Assembly (NCBI RefSeq): GCF_949987515.2
Contig: NC_082688.1
Coordinates: forward strand, 108,789,893 to 108,853,892
Direction: 5' to 3'
DNA: 64,000 bases
Source: Delphinus delphis
Taxonomy: Eukaryota; Chordata; Mammalia; Artiodactyla; Delphinidae
The position numbers and the translations under genes were made by a program. Every line of letters begins with the position of its first letter. Within the stretch, counting starts at the first letter, position 1. This document shows, piece after piece, positions 1-12,301 of the stretch. The notes under the pieces are model-generated. The model was not told the origin of the DNA. It worked only from the letters and a program-made list of their open reading frames with translations, and made no database searches.

Positions 1-2735
1 GGAAACAAATACTTTATAACTCAAGAAAATATTGTATTAATGTTATCTGACAGAAAGGATTTGCAAATTCATTTATTTCGCTCCACCTAAGTATTCTTTT
101 CCCACGCTTCCAAAGCAGTGTCTGTCTCTGACATTGGCAGTGATAAAATCCACAAGCCTTCATGGCATTAGGACAATGGAGCCTTTTGTTTCATGGATAC
201 AGGGCAAGAAAAGTGGAAAAGCATTTCATTGGAACTGAGTGGTGTTTATGATGTACAGGATCCTCTAAAGGGTGAACCCAGGTCAGGGGCCCCTCTGGCC
301 TTGTCTAAGGTAACCTTTTCTACAAGCATTTCCAAGATACAGCGAAAGAGATCAAGCAACTTGCTTTAACCTTGAAAAATGTCTGAGTCAGGACTAGGGC
401 TCGGTGACATTTTTAAAACCATATTTACCATTCATGGCTGGAGACCAGTTCTTTATATAGATCAATATTAAATACTTTTGGTCAAGGATGGAGGTTTGAA
501 TCTCATTGAGTGGTAGTACCTAGCACAGATTAAGGATCAATGAATATAGGTTAAAAAACAGCTGAATGAATGCTTATATAGCCTTACAACTTTTAAATAT
601 GAAAACACTGTAGAGTTGAAAGCCATTTTAGAGTCAAAGAACAGAAAGGTCAATGACGGTCTCATAGGACTTCATAGTTATTGAGTCAGTACAAATGTCA
701 CATAACTACAGTTTTAATATAGTAGTCCTTGGTTATTTTGTCATAAACGTCAAAAATATTAATGCACGAAATATTCGTCTCTTTACGTAAGGGACTGAAA
801 ACCTCCTGAGAAAGACTTCATCTTGTCAGTTATTCCCTATCAGATCTACTGAAAAACTTGGCTTTCCAGGGAAAGGAAGCATTCTGAACAAAGCATGAGT
901 GCTGGAACACAGCAAAGCTTTGGTCATTGAGAATTCCATGTATCCAGTGCTACCATTGCCCTGGGGCCCAATGGTGGCAGCCACAGGGACATTGGGAGGG
1001 ACAGATGTGGACAGCAGTGGTGCCATGGGGAGGCATCTTGAATTGGGAACACCAGAAGCAGTTTTAGATGCCATGTATTGAGCCCATACTGTCACTTACC
1101 GAGCTTCCTACCACTAACAAGGAAGCTGGTGATGCACTGGTCATGAAATTGTCCTAAATCCCTGATGAGCTCCTCGTTTCTTTTTTGGAACTAAATGAAA
1201 TAAAAATTTCACTTGAGGATAACTTCTTCTGTTCACTTAAAAATTTTAAATTAAGGACTCTCAAGGTACACCTTTAACAAAAGATACAGCTTTAACAAAA
1301 TTTTAATGGTTATAAAGGGAATAGTCGGTTAAAAACTCATGATAGAAGGGAGCTGCTTTGTGGTCCTAGCGTGGACAGCAATTTTATGGGAAATTATAAC
1401 CCTTTGGAGGCTGAGTCATAAAAAAACAGTCCTCCAAATCACCAAGCAGTAATCATCATTATCATTTGTAAAAGAAAAATAAAAGAAAGAATCAAAGATG
1501 TTGGCAATAATGAGTTGCTGTGAATTTTGGTTTCTCCATAGGAGCTCAGACTGAGACAGGTAACCACAGCAAATAAAATTATCAGTGGCTTGAACTGTGA
1601 TTGCAAGAACAGGGGACTTAATGATATTTGCTATATAATGGTTTGTTGTTTCAGGTTCCGAAAATTTAGGTCAAACTCAAATGGATCCCCTACTTAATAT
1701 CCATTTAATTGAATTTGCCTTATAAATGAAGGGACCCATGTCACTAATTGAAAGAGTTTGTTTTGCTACATCTGTCCAGCCATAAAAAACACACATGCAC
1801 ACATGCACACACTCAGACGAAATAGGAAAACATATGTCTGCTTCACTGATTTGATTTTACTGGACTTTTATCTAGACAGACTTAACATATGTGTTAATAT
1901 TAGTTTGACTTGTTCTTTCAATGTTTTTGAATTTTAAGAGTATAATGTATAGCACTTAGATTACCATATCCTGGTGAGAAATCTTGAAAAAGAGTTTTAT
2001 CTTAAGCAAAAGTTTTATTAGATGATGTCCATTTTTAAGTTAATAGCCACACAACATGTTAACTTTTAAAGTACCCTCAAATTCTCTATTGGAAATAGGT
2101 TTTGAATTGAGTTTGTTAAAACTTATCAGTTGTAGAACCTAAATTGAAACATTGTTTCTGCTACTTGAACTATGCCCAGAAGAAAACTTTTAAAGAGGAT
2201 GATGACTTTTCTGTTTTATTTTGAGGTTACAGTGTAATGTAGTGCAAAACATCTAGACTGGCATAGAAATACCGAGGTTCTAGCTACTGTTCTCTCACTA
2301 AAGGGGTGTCTTTTACACTTTACCATTTACCCATTTCCTCTTCTAGAAAATGAGGCAGTTCAATTGTCAGTGAATTCTCATGCCCTGTGGTGCCTTAAGG
2401 ACTCAGAGAAGAGGGGTCAAGGATTCTTACACCTACCACCCTTTAACCAGAGCAGCTTCAGTTTTAACTGTTTTACATATTGGGTGCTCATCCGCTTGTA
2501 AAATTTCACTTGAAAACATACTTCTATGCAAAACAGATTGCAAACCCCTTGACGGATGAACACTGAGGTCTACCCAAAGAGTATTCTAGCTTATAAACTG
2601 CTAACTTGCTTTTTAAAACTGTAGACTTCTGGATGTGTTATCCAGATTCAAACCGGCTGTGAATCAGTTAGGATTCTCAGTTACAGACAACAGAACTCGA
2701 ACTCGAGTTTAAACAGAAAAAAGGAATTTGTTTTT
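1..2735. other. Non-coding stretch, no gene recognised
   Basis: I see no supported gene or promoter here. Short reading frames on both strands near 826-1095 lie in a slightly GC-richer patch, but they resemble no family I know and lack any exon or poly(A) context. A weak MIR-like 3' tail may lie near 505-550. A short CA-rich run lies near 1790-1815. Confidence 0.6.
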
Positions 2736-2752
2736 AAAAGTAACTGTAAGCT

Positions 2753-2966
2753 GGGCTTCCCTGGTGGCACAGTGGCTGAGAGTCCGCCTGCCGATGCTGG
2801 GGACACAGGTTCGTGCCCCGGTCTGGGAAGATCCCACATGCCACGGAGCGGCTGGGCCCGTGAGCCACGGCTGCTGAGCCTGCGTGTCCAGAGCCTGTGC
2901 TCCGCAACAGGAGAGGCTACAACAGTGAGAGGCCCGCGTAGAGCAAAATAAATAAATAAATAAAAT
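2753..2966 (+). mobile_element. CHR-type tRNA-derived SINE, short young subfamily
   Basis: The element opens with the GGCTTCCCTGGTGGC head of cetartiodactyl tRNA-derived SINEs. It has the internal pol III B-box-like GGTTCGTGCCC and ends in an AAAT-repeat tail. It is bracketed by a perfect 17-bp target-site duplication (2736-2752 and 2967-2983), so its ends are exact. The body is the ~205-bp form that stops after the GAGAGGCCCGCG segment, shared with copies at 22433, 56570 and 63386. A few substitutions make it slightly older than those. It has no coding capacity; mobilisation would have relied on L1 enzymes. Confidence 0.95.
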
Positions 2967-3186
2967 AAAAGTAACTGTAAGCTCACAAACTCTGTTGCAG
3001 GGGAAAGAGTAAAACCTGGAGGCTATGCAGTGAGGTACAACCTCCAAACCCAAACAGACTATTCCGTAGAAAAATCCACTGCCCAACACCCCTAAGCAGA
3101 GAAGCTGCGTCTCACAGCACTGATATTCGGTTTTGGCTGCTAGAACCTCCACCACTGTTGCTTTTGTCCAACACAGAGACATGCAT

Positions 3187-3214
3187 GCACACACACACCA
3201 CACACACACACACC
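3187..3214. repeat. (CA)n microsatellite
   Basis: An interrupted CA dinucleotide run of about 28 bp. It is likely length-polymorphic. Confidence 0.9.
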
Positions 3215-3439
3215 CATGTTTCTCCTGGTACATACTCCAAAAGTTGCTGTCTTCTGATTCAGAGAATCATGTGGGTACATCTGATCAGTGCCCCAGCTAC
3301 AAGGGAGGACTGGAAATCCAGTACTGTATCTGACTAGCCTTTTTGAGGAGATAAGATTCCCAAGACAGGAAGTTCCCCCAAATGTAGGAAGCATGTTCAA
3401 AAGATGACGACCAGCGCAAGCATTTCTTCATTTCTCTTT

Positions 3440-3830
3440 TTATTCACGAAATTTTTGTTACTGCCTACACTGCACCTGGCACTCCTCTGTGTGTTGGGAT
3501 AAAACAACGAACAAAATAGACAGAGTCCCTCTTTCATAAAATTTTATGTTCTAAAGGAGCAGACAACAAACAAGTGAACAAGTAAATGTTCAATATGCCA
3601 GAAGCTAAGTGCTAAAAACTGAAATAGTCAGGATAAAGGGACAGAGAATGATGAGTGGGAACCACCCTGACCAGGAAGGAGTCAGGGAGGCATCACTAAG
3701 GAGTTTGCACCTAAGCAAAACGTAAGACGGTGCTGAGAAGGACATAGGTCCCGCAGACAGATCTAGCAGGAGTGTTCCAGGCAGAGACACTGGCACATGC
3801 AAAAGCCCCCAGGCGAGGCAAATATGTTCC
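3440..3830 (-). mobile_element. L2 LINE 3' fragment
   Basis: Read on the minus strand, this resembles the 3' part of an ancient L2 element. On the plus strand one sees, in order, a decayed version of the 'accumulating amount/size' tail (TGCACCTGGCACTCC), an AACAAAATAGACAGAG block, the CAGGGAGGCATCACTAAGGAG block and GTTCCAGGCAGAGACACTGG. It is strongly diverged, as expected for an element active before placental radiation. The boundaries are approximate. Confidence 0.65.
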
Positions 3831-4755
3831 ACACACTGATAATACTCTCACGGACCCTTTAGGAGGAAGTGCAAAGCCCAGAGTCAAATAATGCATTCTC
3901 TAGTCTTCCTAAGGGCTTGAATGTTTTCCACACTTAAGGTTCCCAAGTGACAACTGTGGGACCACACAAGGAACTTGTATGTATCCAGGGCAACAGGAGA
4001 AGGTCAGCAAGAGCAAAAACCAGAGTTGAGTTGCTGGTTCCAACTCTGTTGTAGCTGCTGCAGGAGCATCTTATAAAGAGAGAGCTGTTTTTACTGCCAG
4101 AGACCTGCTTCAGAGCATGGAAGGAACCATCTGACCATGGGTAGACAACTCTCCCCAAACACTGACACCTGCTCATTCTGAAGAGTAACAAGATGGGCAT
4201 TTGTCCAAGGCAAAGAAAGGACCTTCTAAGCAGCATGTAGTAAGTGAATGTAAATCCCACCCGTAGCTCAATGTCATTTAATTATAAATGTTCACCTGCT
4301 CACTCCACCCATAGATGCTCAGTTAGTGGTTTGAGAAACTCTTCTAGAGTTGTATGAAGTCAGAAGAAGGAAAGGGTATTTGGTAAAGATAATGTGAAAT
4401 GTCACAGAAAGTAAGGACAGGAAAAGAGTTGGAAAAGGGACTCCTATCTCTAAGGGCTCACTCTCTCCCCCATTCCTCTCTTCTCCTCTCTGTGCATCTT
4501 CTTCATTTCTCCTTTTTTCTCTACACATTGGCTTCTGTTTTTCTAGCGGGAAACATGGTGGTCAACATGCTTTACGTATCACGGTACTGAAATCTAAAAA
4601 ATATGAGTTCTCTTACTGAGTTCTAGAAAAAGAATTTCCAAAGATGGACTCTGTGATAGAAGAAAGACTATATCTGGTCTTTGTCTCTGGTTCCTGGCTC
4701 AGAGATTCAAAAACCATTGGAATTTTCTGAGTGGTAAGTGCCTTTGTTATGTTAA
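3831..4755. other. Non-coding stretch, no feature recognised
   Basis: No repeat or gene is recognised. Reading frames of 60-108 codons on either strand lack similarity to known proteins and codon-like bias. A pyrimidine-rich patch lies near 4450-4530. Confidence 0.5.
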
Positions 4756-4759
4756 TGAA

Positions 4760-5345
4760 GTGACTCGTGGCTGGTACCCAGGTAGCTTCAGGATGGAAGC
4801 TGGTCATCAGAAAGACCAGGCATGTGGCTAGAGGGCTGGAACCTTCAGCCACTGGACCTCCAGGGAGAGGGTAGGGGCTGCAGATTGAGTACAATCACAC
4901 GGCCAACCAATCGTGTCTACTCAATGATATGCCAACAAAAACTCTGCATATCAAGGCTCTTCCTGGTTGGTGAACATATCACTGTGCCAGGAGAGTGAGG
5001 TACCCTGAAGCTCCTCAGGGATACAGCTCTGTGTCTGAGACCATCCCAGACCTTGCCCTGTGCAACATTTCATTCGGCTGTTCCTGAATTGTGTCCTTTA
5101 TAATAGAACTGTAATCAAGAGTATAGTACTTCCTTGAGTTCTGAGAGATTTTCTGTCAAATTATGGAAACTGAGGGGGTCATAGGAACCCCCAAATTTAT
5201 AACAGGTCAGTCAGAAGTGTGGATGACCTGGGTAGCCCACCTGCAGCTGGTGTCTGAGGTGAGAGCCCTTAACCTGGGGAGTCTGATGTTAACTTCAGGT
5301 AGTTAATGCCAGAACTGACTTGCAATCCACCCATCTGGGGTGGAA
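4760..5345 (+). mobile_element. Ancient LTR-like element (endogenous retroviral LTR)
   Basis: The block has features I associate with an old mammalian LTR. There is a CATCAGAAAGACCAGGCATG segment, an ACCTCCAGGGAGAGG segment, a GGGTCATAGGAACCCCC segment, a TCCTTTATAATAGAACTG stretch resembling a decayed polyadenylation region, and a CTTAACCTGGGGAGTCTGA segment near the end. No open viral genes are present. The family name cannot be fixed from memory and the edges are uncertain by tens of bases. Orientation is inferred from the polyadenylation-like stretch. Confidence 0.5.
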
Positions 5346-6139
5346 ACAGAATAGACTCTGACTAACCAAGCCTAATCCACGAGACCAAATAGTAGGATAA
5401 TATGATTAGCCCAGCTGGACTCTTCTTCCCGCCCTAAACCAATCAATGGTCACATTTATAAACTTGGTGGCACCCATAGCAACCAGGTGACTTGGGGGAA
5501 GGGGAAGTTCCTAGAAAAGAGATGCTGGGCAGACAATATCCTGGTTTTTACTCCCACTGCTAGAGCTTCAATGAATGACCGAGAATGTCATGCATTTCAT
5601 TCATAAATCTGGTCAGATCTACAGATGGCTCTGCCGATGCTATAAATTCATGTGATCATTCCATGTGACGGGAAAGTACATGCAATGCTGACCTTCTAAA
5701 TGTTGAAACACTTCTAAATGACAAAACACTTTCCAGCAGCTAAAATGTCTTATATTAAAGCTGAGAATGTATAAATGGTAATCTGATCTTATAAACAACT
5801 GGCTATGGCAAAACTATTCAGTGCTTTTCTCAAGTATATAGTTTCTTTGGCACAATAGAAAAGTACCCTCCTAAACACAGCCCTGAAAGTAAATGTAAGG
5901 TGGATTCTGGCAGTACATTTGCAGAGAGAGCAGTAGTTTCCCACGTCATATCATGGTCTGTTACTTTCTGCCGACAGAAGTCTCCCTGGCCCCCCAGGAA
6001 TGTGTTCTGTATCTCACGCCACACCATTGCAGCACTGTATGCATTAGCTCTTAGCTCTCTACACTGCAGTTGCCTGGGAGTTCATCTGTTTCCACCAGGA
6101 GACTAGACAGGAATTGAGAACACAGGCTGCCTTTTCTTC
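5346..6139. other. Non-coding stretch, no feature recognised
   Basis: Unique-looking A/T-rich DNA. Short overlapping frames on both strands near 5830-6106 are not recognised and look like chance openings. Confidence 0.5.
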
Positions 6140-6340
6140 TGTTCTGTCCTCAAGACCAGTGCCTAGAACGTAGCAGGAGCACAATAAATATCAGTGATAT
6201 TTGCCTTGCTTGATGGTCTTTGGCAAGTGACCTAAACTCTCTGAGGTTGGTTTGCTTGTGGGTAAAATGAAGGTAATTATAATCCTTACTTCACTGGGTT
6301 GTTATGAGGATTAAAGCCCCATAAATGCTACTGTTGTTGC
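6140..6340 (+). mobile_element. L2 3' end plus MIR core fragment
   Basis: Positions 6150-6190 resemble an L2 3' terminus (AGTGCCTAGAACGTAGCAGG followed by AATAAATA). Positions 6215-6335 resemble the second half of a MIR SINE, with the GGCAAGTGACCTAA, GTAAAATGAAGGTAATTATAAT and GGGTTGTTATGAGGATTAAA stretches of the MIR core. Both are ancient and diverged, with no target duplications left. Confidence 0.7.
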
Positions 6341-8439
6341 TGTTGCTAACTGTGGCCTGGTCAGCAATCATTATTCACTGATTAGACGCCATCAGACCCA
6401 AAGCAAGCTATTTATAGCTGGAGGAATCACAAGAGAATATTTCACAAGAGCTCCAAGTCCCTGTTCTCAAAATAAGCAGCAGATGAGACCTCACTACTCA
6501 GCCTCCCCTCTCCTGGCATCTCCGTGGTCACTACACCCTGGACATTATTAGAATTTTTTGACTACGTGTCAACGTATTTACACATTCATATTTACCCCTT
6601 ACTATTCATTTGTTTGTAACAAGTCATCGACATAGTTTATTAGGAGTCAAATAATGTAGTTTTAGTTTACTCTATGCTGCACATTTAGAGACTTTATTAC
6701 ACTTTATAATGTGCAATGAGGAAAAAAGATTCTGGTCCTTTTTCTATTTATTTTATTAAACCACTCTGCTCCAGAGTATAGGCATTTTTCATTTCTCTTT
6801 TTAATATGCCAGCTCTACTCCTTACTCATTCGTGTCCTCTATCCTGAGATGTTAGTCAATAAAGTCAACATATTATTAGAAGTAATTTATAATGTATATG
6901 TAGATTAAATTGTATCATTAAAAAATCATTCTTACGCTTAGGCTCTTTATGGAAATCAAGAATCGTAACATCTCATTCATACCATAGTTGTAAAGACAGA
7001 ATTTCAAAACACACATACACACTTGGGAAAGAGCAAGTAGACATAAAGTTCCAGCAGGCAAATAAAACCTCTTTTTAACCAAAAAGAAAAAAAAAATTCT
7101 TTGGAAAGAACTCCTGAGGTGCCAGAAGAATTCTGGAAACTAATACTATTAAGAGGATAGTAGCTATAAGCTGAGAATTATAACTGTAGTTATACATAAT
7201 ACCAGAGCAACCCCTGAAGAAAGAAAATGCTTTTTTTGTTTAAAGTCACACTCTTCAAAGATATATTATTTAATTAGTAAAGGAAATGCCATTCTTTTGA
7301 TTTTTTTTGGTAGAGAAGAGAAGAAAGTGCATCAGCTGGCATTTAAATGTATTGCACTGAATAAAGGTATCTGACACTTGCCAACTACCAAATTAATTTG
7401 ACATAAAAATTGAAGTTATTTGAACGATTAATTACATAATTAGAACTTATATTGGTTTGAAGCCATTTTTAGAAGCTTATTAATTCAAGGTGATTTTTTT
7501 TTTCAATCTTCAATCAAAAACATTATTCCAAAATGCCCAGGGTGGATTTAAATGTGGAGTAAATTCTCTGCTGCCAGGAAGACACTGAAATATGTTGATA
7601 ATGCCTGTACCCTCTCAAATACACAAAGGTGAGCTTGTTACCTAAGTCGCACATTCCATCCTTAGTTGAGATTATAATCCTAAATCTTTGTTTTCAACAG
7701 GTTCTTAGGAAATTATAGACAAGGGTCTACTTAATTTAACACAAAGTAAAATGTCACAATTTACCCGTGAGTGATCACAACATGGGCATCTCAACAGTGG
7801 TATGTTAAATGTGTCGCTTCTTGAATTGTTGCCAGCTAACATTCATTTTGTGACATATGAACATTGCCGGGGAAATTCAGAATCCTTCAGCCACTTACAT
7901 CTCACATTCATACTCCCAAGTTTTATTAAAGGCACCAGCGTTGCTCCCCATTAGGACTTGTCATGCGATGTTTTATTTTGATATTTTACTTCACTGATTT
8001 TCATCACAGTTTCCTACCTCGGTTCCAGACACTATGACTGCATTCATAAACTTGAATATAATATGCATGTGAAATCATATTTCCTTCTTGGACACATTAG
8101 CAAAATTCCATCTGTCTGCTCCTTTTTAAACTGTTAAGTTTTCCACATTGAAAAGAGAATTGGGTTACAATTACCTACTGAGACTTTTCATCAGAATAAC
8201 ATTCTAAGTTGTATATAATGTTGTTCCATATCCTCCCTTGCCTGAGGAGTTTAAAAGAGTTCACATACCCAGATATGTCTGCAGTAAACCTAAAGGCATA
8301 TTAAAGCGTTTTAAGGCTGAAAGGAATTCTCAGAGATGTTTCTAGCCTAATCCCTTCATTTTTCAGATAAGAAAGCTCAGCTAAAAAACGAGGAGAGAAG
8401 CAGGATGGGTGAGAACTCTAGGACCGAACTTGCAGCGTT
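6341..8439. other. A/T-rich unique DNA, no gene
   Basis: No repeat or gene is recognised over about 2 kb. The block at 7380-7480 is dense in TAATTA-type motifs, and A/T homopolymer runs lie near 7080-7095, 7295-7310 and 7494-7503. It could contain conserved regulatory DNA, but the sequence alone cannot show that. Confidence 0.5.
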
Positions 8440-8590
8440 CAAGTCTGCTTCCATCACTGCCGGGACTGTGAGACGTTTGGCAATTTACTTCACCTCTCTG
8501 TGCCTTTGTTTCTGTGTAGTAAAATTACGATAACACCCACTCTACAGGGTTTCTGTGAGAATTAAATGAGCTAATACATTCATTACCAGG
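8440..8590 (+). mobile_element. MIR SINE fragment
   Basis: MIR core features appear in order: TGGCAATTTACTTCACCTCTC, a CTTTGTTTCTGTGTAGTAAAA equivalent of the 'cctcatctgtaaaat' segment, and GGTTTCTGTGAGAATTAAATG. The flank at 8310-8395 may be a second ancient repeat trace (CCCTTCATTTTTCAGATAAG) that I cannot name. Confidence 0.65.
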
Positions 8591-8599
8591 AAGAACAGT

Positions 8600-9689
8600 T
8601 CTTGTCCATTCCTGTAATTTCAGTGAAGAGAGGATTTCCTTAAATACCCCTGAGTATCCCTTTGGAAGAGGACGTAGAACAGAGATCGTTTCTCTCCCTT
8701 TATCCTGGGATCAGCTGCCCACGGAACACTCAACTTCTGCTCTGTTCTAATACTCATCTTAGGTTACCCTTCCGTGGAAAATCTGGATGCAGAAATCCAT
8801 CTGATTCCAGGGTTTGCTGCATGAAGCCTGTTGTTGCCACGTTGTCTGGTAACAGCTTCATTTGTCGTAAAGGTGATGTTTGGCTCTCCCTGTGACCAGT
8901 TTTGTTTTCTCTCTCATTTGGTTCAGAACTCTGGCAAGAAAACACCCACACAAAGCACGTAGCTCACAGAGTTCCCGGACAAAGAGAGCACTCAGTAAGC
9001 ATTGGCTGTTTCCTCCGTTATTCCTTCTTGCTCCAAGTAGCCTATCACGTCAGTGTCAAAATTAATATCACAGCCCAGATCCCTTAATTACAGTGCTAAG
9101 ATCTTATCTGTGGACAGGAAAAAATAAATAGTTTTGATTGTTTAATACCTTAAGATCATATAATTGTTTCTATTTCACAGCCCCTCAGATCCACTTAACT
9201 AATCACTATGCCCTTATTTGAGGCAAATGAGTGCTGCAAATATTTATTAATATTCCTTGGGTCCCACGACTCAAATAATAGAAATTTATATTATTACATA
9301 GAGTATTTAAATCACACCTTGATATTTTGAGATGTACAAATATAGAAGTAAAAAAAAATCACCACACCTTTCATTTCTCAAATGAATACGCTGCATTTCT
9401 TGGACTGGAGTTTTCAGTTTGTAAATGCTATATTCCTCACCTTTATAACTTTGGAGGCTATAATTTTCAACTTAAATTTACTATTTGCCACTTCCCACAA
9501 TTACCCACTTATATATACACCCTACTTAATACCATACACATAGCTAGAATTTTTTAATTTTTAGTAGATTTCCTTTTTTATTTCATAGTTTAATAAAAAT
9601 GGCTATGGATGTTTGCATAGTAGAACTCTGAATAATAGATTTTCAGTTTCTTTAGAACAGTTCCGGGATCTTTCTCATTCGTCTCATTC
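8600..9689. other. Non-coding stretch, no feature recognised
   Basis: A/T-rich towards the right. Overlapping short frames near 8660-9090 on both strands are unrecognised. Confidence 0.5.
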
Positions 9690-10260
9690 ATCATAAATCA
9701 GACTATGTCAGTGGTCTCAAAACCTCCCACCATCTTCCCTTCCTGTGTGGAATTAAATCCTTTAAAGCCCACCGTAAGCTGGCCCTGCCTTCCCCCTGAC
9801 CTCACCTCCAGGGAGTCCCCCACCTCCCATCCCCCATCACTCAGGGTCTCCTAGCCACAGTGACCTTCTCACTGTGCCAAGACATGCCACGGGCACCCCC
9901 ATCGAGGACACTTGAACCTGCCCTTCCCTCTGCCAGGAACTCTCTCCAGGCAGATGTGTGCTTGTCCCAGCCCCTCACTTCACTCAGTCCTCTGCTCAAA
10001 TGCCATCTGCTGAGAGAGACCCTTCCTCACCATCTTCCCCCAGACACCCCGACATTCACCCTCCAACCCTCCCTATCACCCCATCTTGTTTCATTTTCTT
10101 CACAGCCCTTATCACTACCTGAGAATATGTACATATTGGTTATTCTTTATGCTCTGCCCCCACTTCTAAGATGTAAGGTCCACAAAACTAGAAATTTAAT
10201 TTTCTTTATTCCTGTATCTCAATTACCTGGCAGATGTTAGACACTCAAAAATGTGTTGAA
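9690..10260 (+). mobile_element. L2 LINE 3' region
   Basis: A long, moderately diverged L2 copy in sense orientation. Recognisable blocks in order: CCCACCATCTTCCC, the decayed CTGGCCCTGCCTTCCCCCTGA and CTGCCAGGAACTCTCTCC blocks, CTGCTCAAATGCCATCTGC, CAGCCCTTATCACTACCTGA, and the 3' end near 10160-10260 with the AGATGTAAGGTCCACAAAA and CCTGGCAGATGTTAGACACTC blocks. A 126-codon frame inside (9860-10240) comes from L2 and is not a gene. Confidence 0.75.
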
Positions 10261-10693
10261 TTAATAAATAACAGATAAAGCTTGGTGTATGTCAATACTC
10301 AGCACAGCTCCTGGCTTTTAGTGAGCTTGAATAAATGATGATTGAATAAATGAATAAATTATTTCGTTCAACAAAAAATACATTGCACCCAGAGCAAAAC
10401 GGCACGACCTATCTACTGTCAGACACCTTAGAAACTTACTGGAGAGAGAAGAACTACATGCACAGAAAAATTTTAAATGCTATGTAACACTGTGCTAAGC
10501 TGCATGTAATCAGTTCCACAATAATTGTGTCTAAATCAATGATACAGCTATTAAGTGCATGGCTGCCCAGGAAGTAGACTTTGATGAGAGTGGAAGTTCT
10601 CAGGCTGGCTTCATTGAGTAGCAATTTGAGATGGATCTTAAAAGATTTGTTTTAGATAGGGAAGTTAGGGAGGCGACCATCACAAATAGGAAG
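10261..10693. other. Unique DNA, possible second L2 trace
   Basis: GAATAAATGA repeats near 10340-10360 look like the tail of an ancient LINE or SINE. The stretch 10440-10680 weakly resembles antisense L2. No gene is seen. Confidence 0.35.
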
Positions 10694-10708
10694 AAAAAAG
10701 CCACTCCA

Positions 10709-10998
10709 GGGCTTCCCTGGTGACACAGTGGTTGAGAATCTGCCTGCCAATGCAGGGGACACGGGTTCGAGCCCTGGTTTGGGAAGATCCCACATGCCGC
10801 GGAGCAACTAGGCCCGTGAGCCACAACTACTGAGCCTGCACGTCTGGAGCCTGTGCTCCGCAACAAGAGAGGCCGCGACAGTGAGAGGCCCACGCACCGC
10901 GATGAAGAGTAGCCCCCGCTCGCCGCAACTAGAGAAAGCCCTCGCACAGAAACGAAGACCCAACACACCCAAAAATAAATAAATAAATTTATTTTTTA
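10709..10998 (+). mobile_element. CHR-type SINE, long (~290 bp) subfamily
   Basis: A complete tRNA-derived SINE with the head GGCTTCCCTGGTGACACAG, B-box GGTTCGAGCCC and the long 3' half (ACTAGAGAAAGCCCTCGCAC and ACGAAGACCCAACAC). It ends in an AAAT-rich tail. An imperfect 15-bp target duplication (10694-10708 and about 10999-11013, one difference) defines the ends. It retains the GGTTCGA B-box that the ~205-bp subfamily has changed to GGTTCGT. Confidence 0.93.
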
Positions 10999-11034
10999 AA
11001 AAAAGCCAGTCCATAATGGAGTTGTATTTCCTGT

Positions 11035-11365
11035 TTTTTTTTCTTTTAATTGAAGTATAGTTGTACAATATTATATAAGTTACAAGTGTACAATATAGTG
11101 ATTCACAGTTTCTTTAAGTTATATTCCATTTATAGTTATTATAAAATATGGGCTATATTCCCCATGTTGTATAATATATCCTTGCAGCTTATTTATTTTA
11201 TACATAGTAGTTTCTACCTCTTAACCCCCTCCCCCTATATTGCCCCTCCCCCCTTCCCTCTCCCCACTGGTAACTACCAGATTGTTCTCTGTATCTGCGA
11301 GTCTGCTTCTTTTTTGTCATATTCACTAGTTTGTTGGAGTTGTACTTTCTTAACAATGCATTTTT
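11035..11365 (-). mobile_element. LINE-1 3' UTR fragment
   Basis: On the plus strand the fragment opens with the reversed tail TTAATTGAAGTATAGTTG, then CAATATAGTGATTCACA, TATATTGCCCCTCC and CACTGGTAACTACCAG. Together these are the antisense of an L1 3' UTR. The 115-codon plus-strand frame here is antisense repeat and not a gene. Confidence 0.8.
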
Positions 11366-11815
11366 TCAAGTGGAAGTTTTCCAATTTAAGCACATAATGA
11401 ATATTAAATTGTATATCCCAGGCAATGCTGAGATTCTCATGATTTGAAGTTTAAAATTATAAAATAAAAATTAGTAGGAGCTAATTATAATATTAATTAT
11501 AATATTATCAGTAACTGAAATCTCTACTCATGTGCTAAGATGCAATTATTTTTGCTTCAACTAATTTAATCAAATATTAGGATGAGTGTTACTGAATTAT
11601 ACCTGTTTTGCAAACAAAAATGCTTTTAGAAGAAAGGGTTTTAAAATATATTGAAGATATGGGAAGGTCCTGGAGTGTCTTAACATGGCCATATCTATAA
11701 AGCATGCTTTTTATGATTATAAGTTATTGAAGATATTTTCAGAAATATTCACTGTCTCAGACATGCTCATTGTCTTATCCTGTACTTGAAGAGTAAGTGG
11801 CTTAAAACAGATTCG
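11366..11815. other. A/T-rich unique DNA
   Basis: No feature is recognised. Short TAATTATAAT repeats lie near 11480-11510. Confidence 0.5.
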
Positions 11816-11821
11816 CACTCG

Positions 11822-12157
11822 GGGCTTCCCTGGTGGTGCAGTGGTTAAGAATCTGCCTGCCAATGCAGGGGACATGGGTTTGAGCCCTGGTCCGGAAAGA
11901 TCCCACGTGTCGTGAAGCAACTAAGCCCGTCAGCCACAATTACTGAGCCTGCGCTCTAGAGCCCGCGTGCAGTAACTACTGAAGGCTGCACGCCTTGAGT
12001 CCGTGCGCTGCAACAAAAGAAGCCACCGCAATGAGAAGCCTGCACACCTCAACGAAGACCGCAACGAAGAGTAAACCCCCGCTTGCCACAACTAGAGAAA
12101 GCCCGCGCACAGCAATGAAGACCCAATGCAGCCAAAAATAAATAAATTTTTAAAAAA
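11822..12157 (+). mobile_element. CHR-type SINE, long subfamily with extended 3' half
   Basis: Head GGCTTCCCTGGTGGTGCAG, long body with repeated GAAGCC/AACGAAGACC blocks, and an AAATAAATAAATTTTT tail. Several CpG positions are decayed, so it is an older insertion than the ~205-bp copies. At about 335 bp it is one of the longest here because an extra GCAACGAAGA-type block is duplicated (12050-12075). No clean target duplication is seen. Confidence 0.92.
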
Positions 12158-12301
12158 TAGTAAGAGTAGTTGTTTCTGATTTCTTTTTTCCCCTCTTGCA
12201 GGTGACTATTTTGAAGCTAGAAAAGTGAAATAAACTATATTAAATAGAAATTCGATGTGTCTTGCCTTAATTTGACATTATAAAAGAACAAATGGAGAAA
12301 A

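Noticed and set aside
826..1095. Overlapping frames of 60 and 89 codons on opposite strands
   Set aside because: GC-richer patch only; no recognised protein or exon signals.
2753..2966. tRNA gene suggested by B-box-like GGTTCG motifs
   Set aside because: All such motifs lie in tRNA-derived SINEs with A tails and target duplications, not in tRNA genes.
2709..3233. 174-codon minus-strand frame
   Set aside because: Runs through a young SINE and a CA microsatellite; the translation is repeat sequence.
9860..10240. 126-codon plus-strand frame
   Set aside because: Derived from an L2 3' region with recognisable L2 blocks.
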